Assembly: GCF_015487065.1 (NCBI RefSeq)
Contig: NZ_WFQN01000050.1
Location: 1-32,094 of the forward strand
DNA length: 32,094 nucleotides
DNA from: Nitratifractor sp.
Lineage (GTDB): Bacteria > Campylobacterota > Campylobacteria > Campylobacterales > Sulfurovaceae
Direction of reading: 5' to 3'
Part shown: piece after piece, positions 1 through 7,004 of the stretch
Layout: each line of letters opens with the position of its first letter
How positions within the stretch are numbered: the first letter of the stretch is position 1
Position numbers and translations under genes: made by a program
The notes under the pieces: generated by a model
What the model was told of the DNA's origin: nothing
The model's input: only the letters and a program-made list of their open reading frames with translations
The model's database searches: none

Positions 1-178
1 CACTGTCGAGACGGTAGACCGCCGCATCTTCGCTGCTGCCGATTCCCACGACCAATCGCTCATCATTGCTCACCAGATCCGCCAAAATATGTGAAAGGTC
101 CCCCGGACCCAATTTGGCGGCTCAACCGGCGGCTTTGACGAACTTGGTCAGCTTGTGACTGTTGTCAAGTTCCCGCAT
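1..178 (-). CDS. selD: Selenide, water dikinase (selenophosphate synthetase), selenocysteine-containing, N-terminal 59 codons only
   Basis: SelD makes selenophosphate from selenide and ATP, the selenium donor for Sec-tRNA and selenouridine synthesis. Reading leftwards from ATG 178-176 gives 59 codons with one in-frame UGA (124-122, codon 19). The context KAAG-U-AAKLGPGDL fits the SelD N-terminus, where a catalytic Cys or Sec precedes the conserved Lys. The later GIGSSEDAAVY stretch fits the start of the ATP-binding core. A strong Shine-Dalgarno (AGGAGGAGA as read on the minus strand) lies just upstream of the ATG. A hairpin directly after the UGA looks like a bacterial SECIS, so I read the UGA as Sec, not as a frameshift. 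The gene is cut by the window start. It is divergent from the Tat transglutaminase-like gene. An automated caller would miss or truncate it. Confidence 0.9.
79..121 (-). promoter_or_regulatory. Bacterial SECIS-like element in selD
   Basis: Starting one base after the UGA, the mRNA can form an 8-bp lower stem (CCGCCAAA with TTTGGCGG) and a 5-bp upper stem (GGTCC with GGACC) closed by a GGG loop. The apical loop lies 18-20 nt after the UGA. That is within the distance known for bSECIS elements, and G residues in the apical loop are what SelB recognises. Seen directly in the sequence; function is inferred. Confidence 0.82.
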
Positions 179-302
179 TCGGATCTCCTCCTTTTTCCAA
201 AACTATGACTTCTTCTTCCCCATATTATCTCCAATTTTGCATAAGGAACGGATCTTCACGGTTCAACGTAGTGAATCACTTCTAATGGTTGGGATAAGAA
301 TA

Positions 303-311
303 TGCTAAAAT
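303..311 (+). promoter_or_regulatory. Candidate extended -10 (TGCTAAAAT) for the transglutaminase-tusA/merT-merP cluster
   Basis: The stretch TATGCTAAAAT at 301-311 contains an extended -10 (TG-N-TAAAAT). The same 11-mer occurs upstream of fabH (4385-4395, minus strand). No good -35 is visible, which is usual for campylobacterotal sigma-70 promoters. If this is the promoter, transcription starts near 318. That rules out the in-frame ATG at 302 as the translation start and leaves a ~110-nt leader. Confidence 0.45.
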
Positions 312-427
312 TCCCTCCGAATGCATTGGCCCGCGGGACGGGCACTCATAAGATGCCGGAGCAATCTCCAGACACCCTTATCAGAGCATATTTTCCAGTA
401 ATCAATATTTGTGACAAAGGAATCATC

Positions 428-1564
428 ATGCAACGACGTGACTTTCTCAAAACGATCTCCATCGCGGCTGCCGCCGGACTCGCCGGCGGTACTGCCCCTC
501 TACGGGCCGCGGAGTCGACCTATGAAAGTGAAGAGAAGATCTCTCAGGAAAAGCGGCGTTTTCGGGTCCGCTACCGTTTCGATCTGAAAAACCCCGACGG
601 CAAAGGCCCCTATCCCGCCCGCCTCTGGAACCCCATGCCCTATCAGGCCCCCTGGCAGAACGTACGGATCCTGAACTTCAAGGGCAACTACGACCACTGG
701 AACCTCAACGACGACAACAGCTACGACGTCTCCATCCTCTATGCCGACTGGAAGAAGAGCCCCCGGCCCAAGACGCTGGAGATCGAGATGGAGATCGAGA
801 CCCGCTACCGCAGCGTCCCGCTCAAAGCCATCGAAGCCGCCAGCAAGCGCAACCTTCCCATCCCGGTAGAGGTCCGACGCTTCCTCAAACCCACCGCCCA
901 CATCCCCACCGACGGCAAGATCAAGGCCAAGGCCGACGAACTGACCCGCGGGGTCAGCGACCGCTTCGAAAAAGTCAAACGAATCTACGATTGGGTTACC
1001 CAGGTGACCTTCCGGGATCCCAAGGTGATCGGCTGCGGTTCCGGCGATGCGGGCAAAATGATGAATAGCGGCTATTTCGGCGGCAAATGTACCGATATCA
1101 GCTCTCTCTTTGTTGCCCTGCTGCGCGCCGCGGGAATCCCCGCCCGGGAGGTCTTCGGAATCCGTCTGGGGCTCTCCCACTACTCCAAAGCCCTGGGCAA
1201 GGCGGACGATAAAGGTTTCGCCGAGATCAGTACCTGGCAGCACTGCCGGGCCGAATACTACATCCCCGGCCTCGGCTGGATCCCCAGCGATCCGGCGGAC
1301 ATCACCAAGCTGGAGCTGGTCGAAAGCCGCAAATACAACGACCCCAAAGTCCAGGAGCTCAAACGGCGCTACCTGCACGGCTGGGAGATGAACTGGGTCG
1401 GCTTCAACTGGGGCCGGGACTTCATCCTCTCCCCCAAACCGGAGCAGTACCCCATCAATATGCTGGGCTACCCCTATGCCGAAGTGGAGGATGAGCCGCT
1501 GGATTACTACTTCCCCAAAGAGTTCGCCTATCGCATCACGTCCCAGGAGATCACGAAACGGTGA
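428..1564 (+). CDS. Tat-exported transglutaminase-like (cysteine protease-fold) protein
   Basis: The start at ATG 428 puts a twin-arginine signal at the N-terminus (QRRDFLK, then an Ala/Gly-rich hydrophobic stretch ending near TAPLRAAE). It has AAGGA seven bases upstream. This gives 378 residues; the longer in-frame start at 302 would bury the signal. A transglutaminase-like core holds a plausible catalytic triad: Cys221 in GGKCTDISSLF, His272 in WQHCRAEYY and Asp288 in WIPSDPAD. Such proteins act as peptidases, amidases or transamidases; the substrate is unknown. Tat export suggests a folded periplasmic enzyme. The stop codon overlaps the GTG start of the next gene (GTGA), implying translational coupling with the TusA-MerT fusion. 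The fold call is firm; the role is not known. Confidence 0.85.
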   Translation: MQRRDFLKTISIAAAAGLAGGTAPLRAAESTYESEEKISQEKRRFRVRYRFDLKNPDGKGPYPARLWNPMPYQAPWQNVRILNFKGNYDHWNLNDDNSYDVSILYADWKKSPRPKTLEIEMEIETRYRSVPLKAIEAASKRNLPIPVEVRRFLKPTAHIPTDGKIKAKADELTRGVSDRFEKVKRIYDWVTQVTFRDPKVIGCGSGDAGKMMNSGYFGGKCTDISSLFVALLRAAGIPAREVFGIRLGLSHYSKALGKADDKGFAEISTWQHCRAEYYIPGLGWIPSDPADITKLELVESRKYNDPKVQELKRRYLHGWEMNWVGFNWGRDFILSPKPEQYPINMLGYPYAEVEDEPLDYYFPKEFAYRITSQEITKR

Positions 1565-2256
1565 AACTCGACTGCCGCAACCTCGACTGCCCGGTGCCGG
1601 TTCTTCGCACCAAGGAAGCGCTGGAAAGCCTGCAGGAGGAGATCCTGGACGTAGAGCTCAATACCCTCTCCTCCATCGAAAATGTCAAGCGTTTTGTCAA
1701 GAGTCAGGGGCTTTTTTTCGAGGAGAAGAAGCTAGGGCCCAGACATGTGATTCTGAGCATTGTCAAGGGATATGAATGTACGCTGGAGCCTGCGGAGACT
1801 GTCACAGCCGATGACAACAGAGTCACCCGGGAGCTTGACACCTCCTTCTCTGAGGGGAGGAGCCCTGACGAAGCGCTTCGGGCCGCCCAGATCGCCCAGG
1901 CGGCCCAGGAGAAAAAAGAGGCCCAGAAGTTTTATATGTTGCTTTTCGGGGGAATCGTCTCGGCGATCCTCGCCAGTACCTGCTGTCTGGGGCCGCTGCT
2001 CTTTCTCCTCTTCGGAGTCAGTGTGGGTTCTTTGAGCTTTCTGCAGTGGTTCGCGCCTTACCACGCCTGGTTCAGCTTCGCCGCTGTCGCCGTTGTCGGC
2101 TGGCTCTGGTTCGACTGGTCGCGAGGACGCAAAGAACGCATCGCCTGCGCCACCAGTCTCTGTAAAAACTATACGCTCTATCTGACGCTGGGAACGCTCT
2201 TTGTAGCCGTTATGGTCAGCTATCCCTGGTGGATGGGATGGGTGATGGGAGATTGA
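1561..2256 (+). CDS. TusA-MerT fusion: sulfur-carrier domain joined to a mercuric-transport-type membrane domain
   Basis: This 231-residue protein has two parts. Residues ~1-74 are a TusA/SirA-type domain with the CPxP motif (Cys10 in LDCPVPVLRTKEAL). After a charged linker (~75-122), residues ~123-225 resemble MerT. Three membrane segments are visible (about 124-153, 167-185, 204-222). The vicinal pair Cys141-Cys142 lies in an ILASTCCLGPLLF context nearly identical to MerT helix 1, and a second pair (Cys196, Cys201) lies in the loop before helix 3, as in MerT. MerT moves Hg(II) from MerP into the cytoplasm. TusA-family proteins carry persulfide, and relatives such as YedF are linked to selenium metabolism. 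The start is GTG 1561, overlapping the previous stop. The fusion and its nearness to selD are unusual; the cargo (Hg, another soft metal or a chalcogen) cannot be told from sequence. Confidence 0.85.
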   Translation: MKLDCRNLDCPVPVLRTKEALESLQEEILDVELNTLSSIENVKRFVKSQGLFFEEKKLGPRHVILSIVKGYECTLEPAETVTADDNRVTRELDTSFSEGRSPDEALRAAQIAQAAQEKKEAQKFYMLLFGGIVSAILASTCCLGPLLFLLFGVSVGSLSFLQWFAPYHAWFSFAAVAVVGWLWFDWSRGRKERIACATSLCKNYTLYLTLGTLFVAVMVSYPWWMGWVMGD

Positions 2257-2299
2257 AGATGGAAAATGGAAGATGAGAAATGATGGAGGTTTTTTATAG

Positions 2300-2599
2300 A
2301 TGAGAGTTTTTTTGATTTTCGCTTGCTTGATGGGGACTCTTTTCGCGGGAGAGAAGATCGCCGTGATCGACGTAAAGGGAATGACATGCCCCCTCTGCAC
2401 CGTAGCGGTCAAACGCTCCCTCAAAAAGACGCCCGGCGTCCTCAAAGCCAAAGTCAAGCTCAATACGAAGAAAGCTACCGTACGCTTCCGGGATGATCTC
2501 AATACCAGCCGTCTGCTGGAGGCGATCAAAAAAGCGGGTTACGAAGGGAAGATTCTCTCCGTCACTCCTGCGAATTCAGCAGAGGTTCCACAACAATAG
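2300..2599 (+). CDS. MerP-like periplasmic heavy-metal-associated (HMA) protein
   Basis: This 99-residue protein has a short signal peptide (cleavage probably after the LFA near residue 16). One HMA ferredoxin-like domain follows, with the metal site GMTCPLC (Cys30, Cys33). The domain layout continues to AGYEGKIL, as in MerP. GGAGG (2285-2289) lies ten bases before the ATG. MerP-type proteins bind a soft metal in the periplasm and pass it to MerT. Its place directly after the TusA-MerT fusion supports a pair. No merA, merR or merB is present, so mercury resistance in the classical sense is not shown. The 3' end overlaps the convergent magIII gene by 38 bases. Confidence 0.82.
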   Translation: MRVFLIFACLMGTLFAGEKIAVIDVKGMTCPLCTVAVKRSLKKTPGVLKAKVKLNTKKATVRFRDDLNTSRLLEAIKKAGYEGKILSVTPANSAEVPQQ

Positions 2600-3227
2600 C
2601 CCGCCCTTTGCGGTTGACTTTGCAATACTCCACCACCATGCCGTGGGCCCGGGCATAGACCTGGGCGCTCGGTAGACCGGGGAAGAGCTCTTCCTCCCTG
2701 CCTGCCAGCCCTTCCAACATCCACGCCTGAACCTCGTCATAATTCGAGAGCTCATAGCCCAATGTCTCCAAAAGTCTGGCCGTATAACTGTCCACGACGA
2801 AAGCCTCCCGATAGCAGGCGTAGTTGAGGATCGCATCGGCAGTCTCCGGTCCGATCCCCCGTCGCGCCAAAAGCCAGTCGCGCTCCACCGTTTCACGAAA
2901 AGTTTCGAAACTCCCAAACTCTTCGATGACTCTACGGCTGAGTTCTCTGAGATTGCGTCCCTTGGCGGTATGAAAACCGCTGGGCCGGATCAGCCCTTCC
3001 AGAGAGGCTGCAGGATATTCTGCCAGGTGCTCGGGTGAGAGCAACCCTTCGTTGCGCAGATTCTCCAGAGAGATCTCTACCCGTTCCCAGTTGGCGTTTT
3101 GGGTCAGGATCGCCCCTACCACCACCGTGAAAGTACCGCTTTCGGGCCACCACCAGGGATCTCTGGAAGGATTGTCATATCCGAGGGATTTGAGACGGGA
3201 GAGAAGATCGAGGGAGTCGCTGATCAT
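2562..3227 (-). CDS. magIII: 3-methyladenine DNA glycosylase, MagIII type (endonuclease III superfamily)
   Basis: This base-excision repair enzyme of the HhH-GPD superfamily has 221 residues. The helix-hairpin-helix region is near residues 116-131 (WLLARRGIGPETAD) and the catalytic Asp146 lies in VVDSYT. The N-terminal PWWWP...GAILTQN segment and the RPSGF motif are very like Helicobacter pylori MagIII as I recall it. The Cys4 iron-sulfur loop of endonuclease III is absent, and Lys203 in EYCK may match the modified lysine of MagIII. It removes 3-methyladenine from alkylated DNA in the cytoplasm. It converges on, and overlaps, the MerP-like gene. Confidence 0.87.
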   Translation of the reverse strand: MISDSLDLLSRLKSLGYDNPSRDPWWWPESGTFTVVVGAILTQNANWERVEISLENLRNEGLLSPEHLAEYPAASLEGLIRPSGFHTAKGRNLRELSRRVIEEFGSFETFRETVERDWLLARRGIGPETADAILNYACYREAFVVDSYTARLLETLGYELSNYDEVQAWMLEGLAGREEELFPGLPSAQVYARAHGMVVEYCKVNRKGRAIVVEPLLNSQE

Positions 3228-3240
3228 TTTTTTTACGAAT

Positions 3241-3271
3241 AACCAGAAACTAGTAACTAGTAACTAGTAAC
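3241..3271. repeat. Heptanucleotide tandem repeat (AACTAGT)n
   Basis: Three exact tandem copies of AACTAGT plus a partial fourth (3248-3271) are preceded by a degenerate copy (AACCAGA, 3241-3247). The repeat lies in the gap just upstream of magIII. The unit is close to that of the second array at 3318-3345. Confidence 0.85.
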
Positions 3272-3317
3272 AAGAGTTGGCGGATGTTAACACGTTTAAA
3301 CATTGCAACCACAATTC

Positions 3318-3345
3318 TTAACTATTAACTGTTAACTATTAATTC
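3318..3345. repeat. Second heptanucleotide repeat (TTAACTA/TTAACTG)
   Basis: Three 7-base units (TTAACTA, TTAACTG, TTAACTA) and a degenerate fourth (TTAATTC) run up to and over the fabH stop codon (3341-3339). The rest of the 3228-3338 gap shows no gene. Confidence 0.75.
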
Positions 3346-4352
3346 TTCCCTGCAAAGGGAAGCAACGCGCTAGCCCAGGTCAGACCGCCGCCGAAGGTAT
3401 CCAGCAGCATCAGATCTCCGTAACGCAGGCGTCCCTCTTCATAAATATCATTGATGGCCATGGGGATGGAGGCGGCGGAGGTATTGCCGTACTTCTCCAC
3501 CGTCACAATAATCTGATCCTCCCGCATCTTCAGCGCATCTCCCACGGCCTTGATGATCCGGTAGTTGGCCTGATGGGGGACGAAGTGGTCGATTTTCTCC
3601 GCCGGAATCCCGTTCTTCTCCAGGATCTCTTTCACATCTTTGGTCAGGGTCTTCACCGCCAGTTTGAAGGTCTCGTTCCCCTTCATCTTAACATATTGAA
3701 GCCCCTGCTCGATCACTTCGCAGCTGGCAGGATGGACCGAACCCGGTGCGGGGGTCATCAGGAAGTCGGCATAGCTGCCGTCGGCACTGGCATGGATATC
3801 GACAATCCCCTCGTCCCGATTCTCTGTCGCGGAGATCACCGCCGCTCCCGCTCCGTCACCAAAGAGAATGCAGGTACTCCGATCGGTGTAGTCCACAATG
3901 GAGCTGAACTTTTCCGCTCCGATGAGCAGAACGTTGCGTTTCATTCCCGATTCGATAAAGGCTTTGGCGATGCTGAGGCCGTAGACAAAACCGCTGCAGG
4001 CGGCTGAGATATCGAAGGCCTGGACATTACGGATCCCCAGTTTGTCGGAGATGATACAGGCGGTGGAGGGCATATTGAAGTAGTCCGGTGTCACCGTCGC
4101 ACAGAGGACCAGATCGATCTCTTCGTGCTCCAGACCGGCCCGGGCGATGGCATCCCGAGCCGCTTCCACAGCCAGATCGCTGGTCGCCACATCAGGATCG
4201 GCGATGTGACGTTCCCGGATCCCGGTCCGTTTGACGATCCACTCGTCGCTGGTATCGACCATCTTTTCCAGATCGGCATTGCTCAGAATTTTAGGGGGGA
4301 CATAGGCTCCGATAGAACGCATAGCGGCATAAATGGGGGTAGAACGGGACAT
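3339..4352 (-). CDS. fabH: 3-oxoacyl-[acyl-carrier-protein] synthase III
   Basis: FabH condenses acetyl-CoA with malonyl-ACP to start type II fatty acid synthesis in the cytoplasm. The protein has 337 residues, slightly longer than E. coli FabH. The Cys-His-Asn triad is visible: Cys119 in ISAACSGF, His260 in VPHQAN and Asn290 in YGNTSAAS. The Gly-rich C-terminus ([11 protein letters not shown]) is typical. The start ATG 4352 has GAAGGAG upstream. It follows plsX after an 82-base gap and seems to have its own promoter. The plsX-fabH order is the common bacterial pairing. Confidence 0.96.
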   Translation of the reverse strand: MSRSTPIYAAMRSIGAYVPPKILSNADLEKMVDTSDEWIVKRTGIRERHIADPDVATSDLAVEAARDAIARAGLEHEEIDLVLCATVTPDYFNMPSTACIISDKLGIRNVQAFDISAACSGFVYGLSIAKAFIESGMKRNVLLIGAEKFSSIVDYTDRSTCILFGDGAGAAVISATENRDEGIVDIHASADGSYADFLMTPAPGSVHPASCEVIEQGLQYVKMKGNETFKLAVKTLTKDVKEILEKNGIPAEKIDHFVPHQANYRIIKAVGDALKMREDQIIVTVEKYGNTSAASIPMAINDIYEEGRLRYGDLMLLDTFGGGLTWASALLPFAGKN

Positions 4353-4384
4353 AAGACTCCTTCGCCAGTCAATAGCAGAAGGTT

Positions 4385-4395
4385 ATTTTAGCATA
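4385..4395 (-). promoter_or_regulatory. Candidate fabH promoter -10 (TATGCTAAAAT)
   Basis: Read on the minus strand, TATGCTAAAAT holds an extended -10 about 33 bases before the fabH ATG. It is identical to the 11-mer at 301-311, which strengthens both calls. A -35 is not clear. Confidence 0.5.
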
Positions 4396-4434
4396 GGGGG
4401 GCTTTATTACTCCACTGTCTGTCACCGCAGGAGA

Positions 4435-5454
4435 TCACTCCTGGGCACCGTTGGCACTCTCTAGAAGTTCTTCGATCCGTTTGTTGACATCCGACCGGGT
4501 ATAATTGATCGCCTGGAAGATAGCGTTTTTGATCGCTTTGGCGTTGCTGGAGCCGTGGCTGACAATGGCACAACCGTCCACCCCCAGAAGGGGGGCTCCG
4601 CCGTACTCCGCATAATCCACCTGCTTTTTGAGACGGGCGAAAACCTTCTTTTTCATCAAAAGCGCGCCGATCTTGGCCGGGAGGGATTTACGGATCTCCT
4701 GACGCATCATCGTAAAGATCGCGTCGGCGACTCCCTCACTGGTCTTGAGCAGGATATTGCCGGTAAAGCCGTCGGTCACGACGACATCGACACTCCCGTT
4801 GAAGATGTCCCGTCCTTCGACGTTGCCGATGAATCCGGGAATCTTCTTCAACAGGGGGAAAGCCTCTTTGGTCAGTTCGTTCCCTTTGGACTCCTCTTCC
4901 CCGTTGGCCAGCAGACCGACACGGGGAGCGGAGATCCCCATCACTTCCTGGGCATAGACCTCTCCCATGGCACCGAACTCATAGAGATTTCGGGCTTTGC
5001 ACTCCACGACAGCCCCCACATCCAGCACCAGGGTTTTGGCATTGTTGACGTTGGGCATCAGCGTCGCCAGAGCCGGTTTGGAGATGTGGGGCAGACGGCC
5101 GATCCTGAGCGTAGCCAATGTCATGGTAGCTCCGCTGTGTCCGGCGGAGACTACCGCATCGGCTTTGCCGTCCCGGACCAGTTCCACCGCCTTGTAGATG
5201 GAGGAATCTTTCCGGCGCAGGGCATTGGTGGCCTGATCGTGCATATCGATCACGTCGCTTGCTTCGACGATCTCCACACGTTCCAGGTAATATTCGGGAA
5301 GAAAAGAGAGAATCGCATCACGGTCGCCGACGAGAATGGGAAGAAAACGCCGTTCATCCATCGCCTGCATACATCCTTCGATGATGGGTTCGGGACCGAA
5401 ATCCCCTCCCATCGCATCGATCGCAATGCGGATCAACCGATCACCGGAGCTCAT
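4435..5454 (-). CDS. plsX: Phosphate acyltransferase PlsX
   Basis: PlsX converts acyl-ACP and phosphate to acyl-phosphate, the acyl donor for PlsY in phospholipid synthesis. The protein has 339 residues, the usual length. The N-terminal [18 protein letters not shown] and the later [13 protein letters not shown] segments are family hallmarks. The ATG (5454) shares a base with the rpmF stop (TGATG), so the two are translationally coupled. The C-terminus is followed by fabH. Confidence 0.96.
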   Translation of the reverse strand: MSSGDRLIRIAIDAMGGDFGPEPIIEGCMQAMDERRFLPILVGDRDAILSFLPEYYLERVEIVEASDVIDMHDQATNALRRKDSSIYKAVELVRDGKADAVVSAGHSGATMTLATLRIGRLPHISKPALATLMPNVNNAKTLVLDVGAVVECKARNLYEFGAMGEVYAQEVMGISAPRVGLLANGEEESKGNELTKEAFPLLKKIPGFIGNVEGRDIFNGSVDVVVTDGFTGNILLKTSEGVADAIFTMMRQEIRKSLPAKIGALLMKKKVFARLKKQVDYAEYGGAPLLGVDGCAIVSHGSSNAKAIKNAIFQAINYTRSDVNKRIEELLESANGAQE

Positions 5455-5606
5455 CAGGACTTGTATTCACCTGTCGTGGGGTTCATGCGGTGAGGCATTC
5501 TCCAGGTACCGTCGGCATCTTTGACGGGCCGGGGGAGTTTGACTTTGTAGTGAGTGCGGCGCTTGGCGGCGCGGGTTTTGCTGTGTCTTCTCTTGGGTAC
5601 TGCCAT
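5454..5606 (-). CDS. rpmF: 50S ribosomal protein L32
   Basis: A 50-codon gene begins [19 protein letters not shown] and ends GEYKS. The Lys/Arg-rich N-terminus is diagnostic of L32. Cysteines are absent, so this is a zinc-independent (C-minus) L32. It lies between DUF177 and plsX, the standard yceD-rpmF-plsX arrangement. The stop overlaps the plsX start. Confidence 0.96.
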   Translation of the reverse strand: MAVPKRRHSKTRAAKRRTHYKVKLPRPVKDADGTWRMPHRMNPTTGEYKS

Positions 5607-5630
5607 AATTTATCCTTTCTATATGGTGTA

Positions 5631-6005
5631 TCAATATTCGATATCCACATCACTCCCGGCCTCTCGACAGGCCGGACAGTAGTGATAGGCGGAACGGTAG
5701 GAGGCGATTTCACCCTCCATCAGGGCGGCGATGTCAATCACGCCGTCCAGAAACTCAATTGTATCCAAATCCTCAGTGACCTTCCGAGGTTGATCGGTCA
5801 ATGTGAGATTCAACGGAAGATGAAGCGCCTCGGTAAACTCCGCTCCGCAGCGATCGCAAATCAGGGTGATTTCTCCTGCAATCGTCGAGCTGAGCTTTAC
5901 TTCATGACTTCCCTCTCGCAACAGGGTTCCGGCCATCTCCAGAGTCTCTGCTTTCAGGCAGAACTCTCCGGGGCTGCGCCCCACCTTGTTGAAAGAGATC
6001 TTCAT
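5631..6005 (-). CDS. DUF177/YceD family protein
   Basis: This 124-residue protein has two Cys pairs, CDRC (50, 53) and CPAC (110, 113), likely a zinc site. The DUF177 family (YceD in E. coli) is linked to 23S rRNA accumulation and almost always sits next to rpmF, as here. An acidic, Leu-rich middle (DLDTIEFLDGVIDIAALMEGEI) is typical. It is transcribed between ndk and rpmF. Family assignment is firm; the biochemical role is poorly known. Confidence 0.88.
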   Translation of the reverse strand: MKISFNKVGRSPGEFCLKAETLEMAGTLLREGSHEVKLSSTIAGEITLICDRCGAEFTEALHLPLNLTLTDQPRKVTEDLDTIEFLDGVIDIAALMEGEIASYRSAYHYCPACREAGSDVDIEY

Positions 6006-6019
6006 CGCGAGAACTTCGT

Positions 6020-6433
6020 TTAGAGAATTTCCCGGCGGGCGAAGAAGAAGGCGATCTCTTTCTCGGCGTTTTCCAACGAGTCACTTCCGTGAACGGCGTT
6101 GGCATCGATGCTCTCGGCAAAATCGGCACGGATGGTACCGGGAGCCGCTTCTTTGGGATCGGTCGCGCCCATCAGCTCACGGTTTTTGGCCACGGCATTC
6201 TCTCCTTCGAGGACGGAGACAACGACCGGACCGGAGATCATAAACTCCACCAGCTCTCCGAAGAAGGGACGTTCTTTATGCACGGCATAGAAGGCTTCGG
6301 CATCGGCACGGCTCAGCTGCACTTTTTTCATCGCGGCGATACGCAGTCCGTTGCTCTCGAAACGGTCGATGATCTTGCCGATCACATTTTTTTTGACAGC
6401 GTCGGGCTTAATGATCGAAAGGGTCTGTTCCAT
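6020..6433 (-). CDS. ndk: Nucleoside diphosphate kinase
   Basis: Ndk transfers the gamma phosphate between nucleoside triphosphates and diphosphates through a phosphohistidine. The protein has 137 residues, the normal length. Visible motifs are SIIKPDAV at the N-terminus, the [18 protein letters not shown] segment and catalytic His115 in NAVHGSDS. It begins at ATG 6433, follows fdxA after a terminator-like hairpin and has its own candidate -10. It is followed by DUF177 with a 14-base gap. Confidence 0.97.
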   Translation of the reverse strand: MEQTLSIIKPDAVKKNVIGKIIDRFESNGLRIAAMKKVQLSRADAEAFYAVHKERPFFGELVEFMISGPVVVSVLEGENAVAKNRELMGATDPKEAAPGTIRADFAESIDANAVHGSDSLENAEKEIAFFFARREIL

Positions 6434-6466
6434 CGTTATTGATCCTGATTAAAATTTTGGAGGTGG

Positions 6467-6475
6467 ATAATACCA
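6467..6475 (-). promoter_or_regulatory. Candidate ndk promoter, extended -10 (TGGTATTAT)
   Basis: On the minus strand TGG-TATTAT lies about 34 bases upstream of the ndk ATG. It is the best -10 match in the fdxA-ndk gap. The -35 is weak. Confidence 0.4.
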
Positions 6476-6519
6476 CAATGAGTATTAAAGGAAAGTTAAA
6501 AGAGGGGCTTTGTTTTACA

Positions 6520-6535
6520 ACCCGCCGTCGCGGGT
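6520..6535 (-). terminator. Hairpin after fdxA, probable partial terminator
   Basis: The minus-strand transcript forms ACCCGC-GACG-GCGGGT, a perfect 6-bp GC-rich stem (7 bp counting a closing G-U) with a 4-base loop, 13 bases past the fdxA stop. The following tract (TTGTAAAAC) is not strongly U-rich, so termination may be incomplete. Confidence 0.5.
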
Positions 6536-6547
6536 CGGTGGAGAAGA

Positions 6548-6835
6548 TCAGTCTTCGATGACAGGGGTGTGATTGGCACGGGCCTCTGCAGAGATATCTT
6601 CACGGCAGGGCATTCCTTCGACGCACTCCGCCCATACGATACATCCCTCGGTGGGGCATGCCTCGGCACAAGCGGGAGTATCATGATAGCCTACACACTC
6701 GACACACTTGTCGGCATAGACGTAATAGGTGTCCTCACCTGTGGGGTTATCGTCCTCGTCAACAATCGCTTCGACGGGACACTCGTCGATACAGGCTGCA
6801 CAGTTGATGCAGATATCTGTAATCATTACTGCCAT
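6548..6835 (-). CDS. fdxA: 2[4Fe-4S] ferredoxin
   Basis: This 95-residue electron carrier has two clusters. The first motif is Cys9-x2-Cys12-x2-Cys15-x3-Cys19-Pro. The second has an expanded spacing, Cys44-x2-Cys47-x8-Cys56-x3-Cys60-Pro, as in Allochromatium-type ferredoxins, followed by extra Cys65, Cys71 and Cys77. It probably serves low-potential redox enzymes such as 2-oxoacid oxidoreductases of the reductive TCA cycle in chemolithotrophic relatives (inference). It sits upstream of ndk, as in C. jejuni. The start follows a good AAGGAG. Confidence 0.92.
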   Translation of the reverse strand: MAVMITDICINCAACIDECPVEAIVDEDDNPTGEDTYYVYADKCVECVGYHDTPACAEACPTEGCIVWAECVEGMPCREDISAEARANHTPVIED

Positions 6836-6866
6836 GTGTTTCTCCTTTGTTCGTTTTGTGAATCAC

Positions 6867-6872
6867 ACTATA
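6867..6872 (-). promoter_or_regulatory. Candidate fdxA -10 (TATAGT)
   Basis: Minus-strand TGA-TATAGT lies about 32 bases before the fdxA ATG. No clear -35 is seen. The rest of the 6836-7004 gap holds no gene; a 7-base inverted repeat (GGTCCTT 6919-6925 and AAGGACC 6995-7001) is widely spaced and of unclear meaning. Confidence 0.35.
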
Positions 6873-7004
6873 TCACAGGAAGATTAAACGACTCTTTAAG
6901 CAGCCTTTCCAGAAAGAGGGTCCTTGAAATGCTACTTCCGGTGACACATATTCCAAGAAATAGGAAAATCTTTCCAAAGGAAGAGCCCCTGAGAAAGGAC
7001 CGCT

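Noticed and set aside
122-124. UGA in selD as a pseudogene-making stop or sequencing error
   Set aside because: It falls exactly at the Cys/Sec site, with the frame intact after it and a SECIS-like hairpin at the proper distance.
302-427. N-terminal extension of the transglutaminase-like gene to ATG 302
   Set aside because: It overlaps a likely -10, has no ribosome site, and would hide a textbook Tat signal that starts at 428.
2300-2599. Classical mercury resistance operon
   Set aside because: No merA, merB or merR is present and the MerT domain is fused to TusA; only transport-like parts are seen.
3241-3345. CRISPR array
   Set aside because: Units are 7 bases, contiguous and without spacers.
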